Source: Apostichopus japonicus (taxonomy: Eukaryota > Echinodermata > Holothuroidea > Aspidochirotida > Stichopodidae). Taken from it: DNA of 64,000 nt. Where the stretch lies: assembly GCF_037975245.1 (NCBI RefSeq), contig NC_092567.1:13532876-13596875 (forward strand), read 5' to 3'. The notes beneath the pieces are model-generated. The model was not told where the DNA came from. It was given only the letters and a program-made list of their open reading frames with translations, and ran no database searches. Of the stretch, positions 61,264 to 64,000 are shown piece after piece. The position numbers and the translations under genes were made by a program. Every line of letters starts with the position of its first letter. Positions within the stretch are counted from its first letter, which is position 1.

Positions 61264-61925
61264 AGGTGCGTATCCAGGGGGGGGGCGTTGGGGGCGCGCA
61301 CCCCCCGGTAAGAAAAAGAGGAGAGAAAAAAGGAGAAGAAAAAAGGGAAAAGGAGGGGGGAAAAAGAAAAGGAGAGAAAGGAAGGGAAAAGAAAAAAAAA
61401 AAGAGAGAAAAAGGAGAAAGGGAGGGAGTAGAAGAGAGCCAAGACCTCGGGAAGAGAAAGATCCCTATTATATACACAGGGTAGCCAGTGACAGATCAAG
61501 GATTACGGAGGGGGTGTGCGCCCCACCCTACCCCTTACACCAACAACTCCATTTTTGACGTTTTTTCCCTCTCTCACTAATGTATCTATAAAAATACTAT
61601 ATATAGTCTATCATATTGCGTGTGTGTGTATGGACGCCTTACACAATTGTACAATTGTGCTATATGGAACCAACTGTGGCTGGTCTTGAACTCGACAGGG
61701 TCGTCGGGAACATGACGCATTTCAGGAAGGGGGCGACCGCCCCCCCCCCCGAGCAAATGTTCTTTATGACATCGCTAGTAATTTCAAAATAGACAATGCT
61801 TAGGTGCAACATACAAGGCCTGGGAAGTGTCATTTCCAGCGATCTGGGAGGCATTTTCGGCCAAAATTTTTCTTGTACGCTTCGCGCCAACTCATGGTGG
61901 CGCTTCGCTTAGATAGTTTGCATAC
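61264..61925. mobile_element. MITE-family segment with CAGGTGCGTATCCAGG end
   Basis: The left end CAGGTGCGTATCCAGG mirrors the right end of the 62607-63169 segment (reverse complement CAGGCGCGTATCCAGG at about 63153-63168). The flank is GTGAT on both outer sides. The segments may therefore be parts of one 1.9-kb composite. The interior has a long polypurine tract, a block shared with 20245-20300, and the CGCTTAGATAGT block (61872-61918). A C-run lies at 61740-61750. Confidence 0.5.
61311..61440. repeat. Polypurine tract (about 130 bp)
   Basis: Almost uninterrupted A/G sequence (AGAGGAGAGAAAAAAGGAG type), capable in principle of triplex formation. The open frames on both strands here (RKRGEKKGEEKRE, and FFSLPFSPF on the other strand) are compositional. 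Confidence 0.9.
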
Positions 61926-62606
61926 AGGCTTTTCCCCTCCCTTGGCAATTACTCGTTACACGCCTGTTCGAATTTGTAAAGCAAAGAGCAGATATAACAT
62001 CATATCAGTGAGCATTGAAATGCCTGTTCCACGATGAACAGCCTCAAAAATTGTTTGTGTGTAGTCGAAGGCGTATGGATTTGGGGCTGTAACGACTTGC
62101 GCGAAAAAAAGCCAAAACTTTTCGCGCTCTTTGCGCGCGTTCAACATATCGATGCCAATATCATATAAGCAAGCATCGGTCATTACATTGCATGGCATCG
62201 TGTACCTTACGGTCCGTGAAAGTAGCACAGTATACCGCCGGATGCTAATGTAAACAACCAAATGTCTTATGTAGATGGAGAAAAAGCATACAGATCCATT
62301 TAAGTCAAACTCTCTTTTACAGTAGTAATGTCGGCCAATCTTAGAACTTTATTTTAATTACCAAGGAGATAATTTTTAAGCTATTCATTGCTATTTATTT
62401 TTCTCTCAGTAAGTGCCCGAAAAAAATGGGGAAAAAATTGGTTGCGGGGCGGGGGTGGGGGCTGCAGCCCCGCCTCCTACGGGACCTACGCCTATGTGTG
62501 TAGTGTTCGGTTTCGATATACCTGATATCGAATATCTGGTATTTTTCATTTCCTTCAACGAAGTTTTATAATGGCCATAATAAGAGGTTTTAATATTTGT
62601 ACACCA

Positions 62607-63169
62607 ATAAATTAACTGTGTCTGAATTTTCGAAAATTTCCTGACCAACATTCTTCATCATACTTTCCTCTACTCGTGCAATTTGTACCTGTCTATTAGG
62701 GGTTGAAGGAGGTTTTTCCCTATTGGTTGTCCATAGATTGAATTTTGTGCAACATTATGGGTATGTTTTGAAGTGATTTTTATTCACGAGAAATGTGAAT
62801 TTTCAAATTCTCAACAAATAATGGGCTTAAAACCTTGAAAAGTGGGGCTTTCGGATATTGTGGGCTGTGACGTAGAATCGCCTACAAAAGCAATGATCCA
62901 TAGGACATGCAATGAGGTCGAACATGATGTGTAACTGGTGACAATCTTAAAAAAGGTTATGGATGGAAAAAAATTGAGAAATACTTGGTTCTCAGGCAAA
63001 AGTGTACATTTGGTTGGTCATTTTTAAGCCCGAGAAGTGTCATTTCCGGTGATCTGGGGGGTATCAAAACCAGAAATTTTCTTGTACGCTCCACGCCAAC
63101 CGATGGTAGCGCTCCGCTTAGATAGTAATTCGCGCCCCCCGGGTTAGAAAATCCTGGATACGCGCCTGG
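62607..63169. mobile_element. Dispersed mobile repeat, copy 2
   Basis: This is similar throughout to 20939-21506 in the same orientation; see that entry. It ends AAAATCCTGGATACGCGCCTG. A minus-strand frame (62811-62999) matches that of copy 1 (LWIIAFVGDSTSQPT). Confidence 0.75.
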
Positions 63170-64000
63170 TGATAATACGACATACTATAAGATATGAAAA
63201 AGGAAAGGAGATTAGTGAATGCTGCTGGCTTTCATCATCTGCTGCTTTAGCTTACAGCCTCAGCAGTGTATTGGCACGGATACTCCATCGTAATTCTTAT
63301 TTCAACCCAGTTGAAAAGTCTATTTGTCATCTGGGGGGGGGGTGGGGGTGGGGTTGAACAGATGAGAATAAAACATTAATAACTGCTAATCTCATATTAC
63401 AATGTTTGAGCTCCTTTATGAGATGCACGAGTCATGAATCTGACAGGACAATTGACTACATGAGTCAGTGACTAAACCGGGGAGGGGGCAAGGACACTTA
63501 ATATTGTGTCTCTCACCCTTCAGAAAATGAGGGACAAGAGTCCCCTGTGATTGATGCCCCTGTTTACTTTGCATGTAAATTCATCTTAGTGGGTATGAGA
63601 ACTACTGTATATTTTTCTCTGTGGATGTCAAAAGCCAACTGAGGTCAAATAAATTCTGCAAACCTTATTAACCTTTGCTGATCACTTGAAGTCAGTAATG
63701 GTGAACACAAGTTTACAAGTCTATATTTGCAGTGTTACAGTTAATCTCTCATAAGAATATGTGGCAAGGAATCACTAAACCAGTTAGCTTTGGGTGTTAG
63801 TTTTTGAATAGCAATTTGGTCACTTACACCAGTGTGACAGATCATGCTGCATGTAACTTATGCTGGTTGGGAATGATCAAATTACTGAATGACTAAACTA
63901 CATTTTTATCCCAAGTGACATTTGTCATCTTGTAGTGCACTAAGTGACATCTCAGTAAATCAGCAATGGAAGAAGTTGTATCAGTTCAAACTGGATCAGT
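63170..64000. other. Right edge, no gene seen
   Basis: This edge contains a G-run near 63332-63354 and one AGGTCA-family unit at about 63600-63720. No exon was recognised at the window end. Confidence 0.4.

Noticed and set aside
61152-61499. Lys/Glu/Arg-rich and Phe/Ser-rich frames on opposite strands
   Set aside because: Both come from a polypurine/polypyrimidine tract.

Overview
The window looks like nuclear DNA of an invertebrate animal, most likely a marine deuterostome such as an echinoderm, although the species cannot be fixed from sequence alone. It has small exons in long AT-rich introns with GT-AG junctions, (TA)n microsatellites, Penelope-like, hAT-like and TTAA-flanked transposon remnants, tRNA-derived SINEs and many minisatellites. 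Nothing looks prokaryotic. Most long open frames are by-products of tandem repeats, not genes.

Layout: 1-9042 is an uninterrupted 22-bp satellite that enters from the left edge. 9.0-13.2 kb is single-copy-like DNA with the 3' end of an unidentified minus-strand gene (terminal exon 10525-10607) and a nested pair of hAT-like MITEs. 13.4-15.7 kb is a fold-back zone: (TA)n tracts, a rearranged Penelope-like GIY-YIG fragment, tRNA-derived SINE copies and an 81-bp-arm palindrome. 15.7-31.5 kb is mostly intergenic, with dispersed repeats, SINEs, one exon-like minus-strand block (28187-28450) and a 30-bp minisatellite.

The one clearly recognisable gene is a RECQL (RecQ1-type) DNA helicase on the plus strand. 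Ten coding exons run from 31771 to 50664, and all ten junctions are phase-compatible. They encode about 487 residues: a coiled-coil N-terminus, the complete helicase core (motifs 0 to VI) and the start of the RecQ-C-terminal zinc-binding region. The winged-helix exons and the stop codon were not found; they are probably beyond position 64000, or in very small exons. Its introns hold a 59-bp minisatellite, a (CCCCT)n tract, a 1.8-kb 53-bp minisatellite, two TTAA-flanked MITEs and many copies of a repeat that carries direct AGGTCA half-sites.

50.7-64 kb is probably the continuing RECQL intron or 3' flank. It carries an internally deleted hAT transposon with perfect 8-bp target duplications (52792-53955), more AGGTCA-type tandem repeats, and a second copy of the roughly 565-bp mobile repeat seen at 20.9-21.5 kb.
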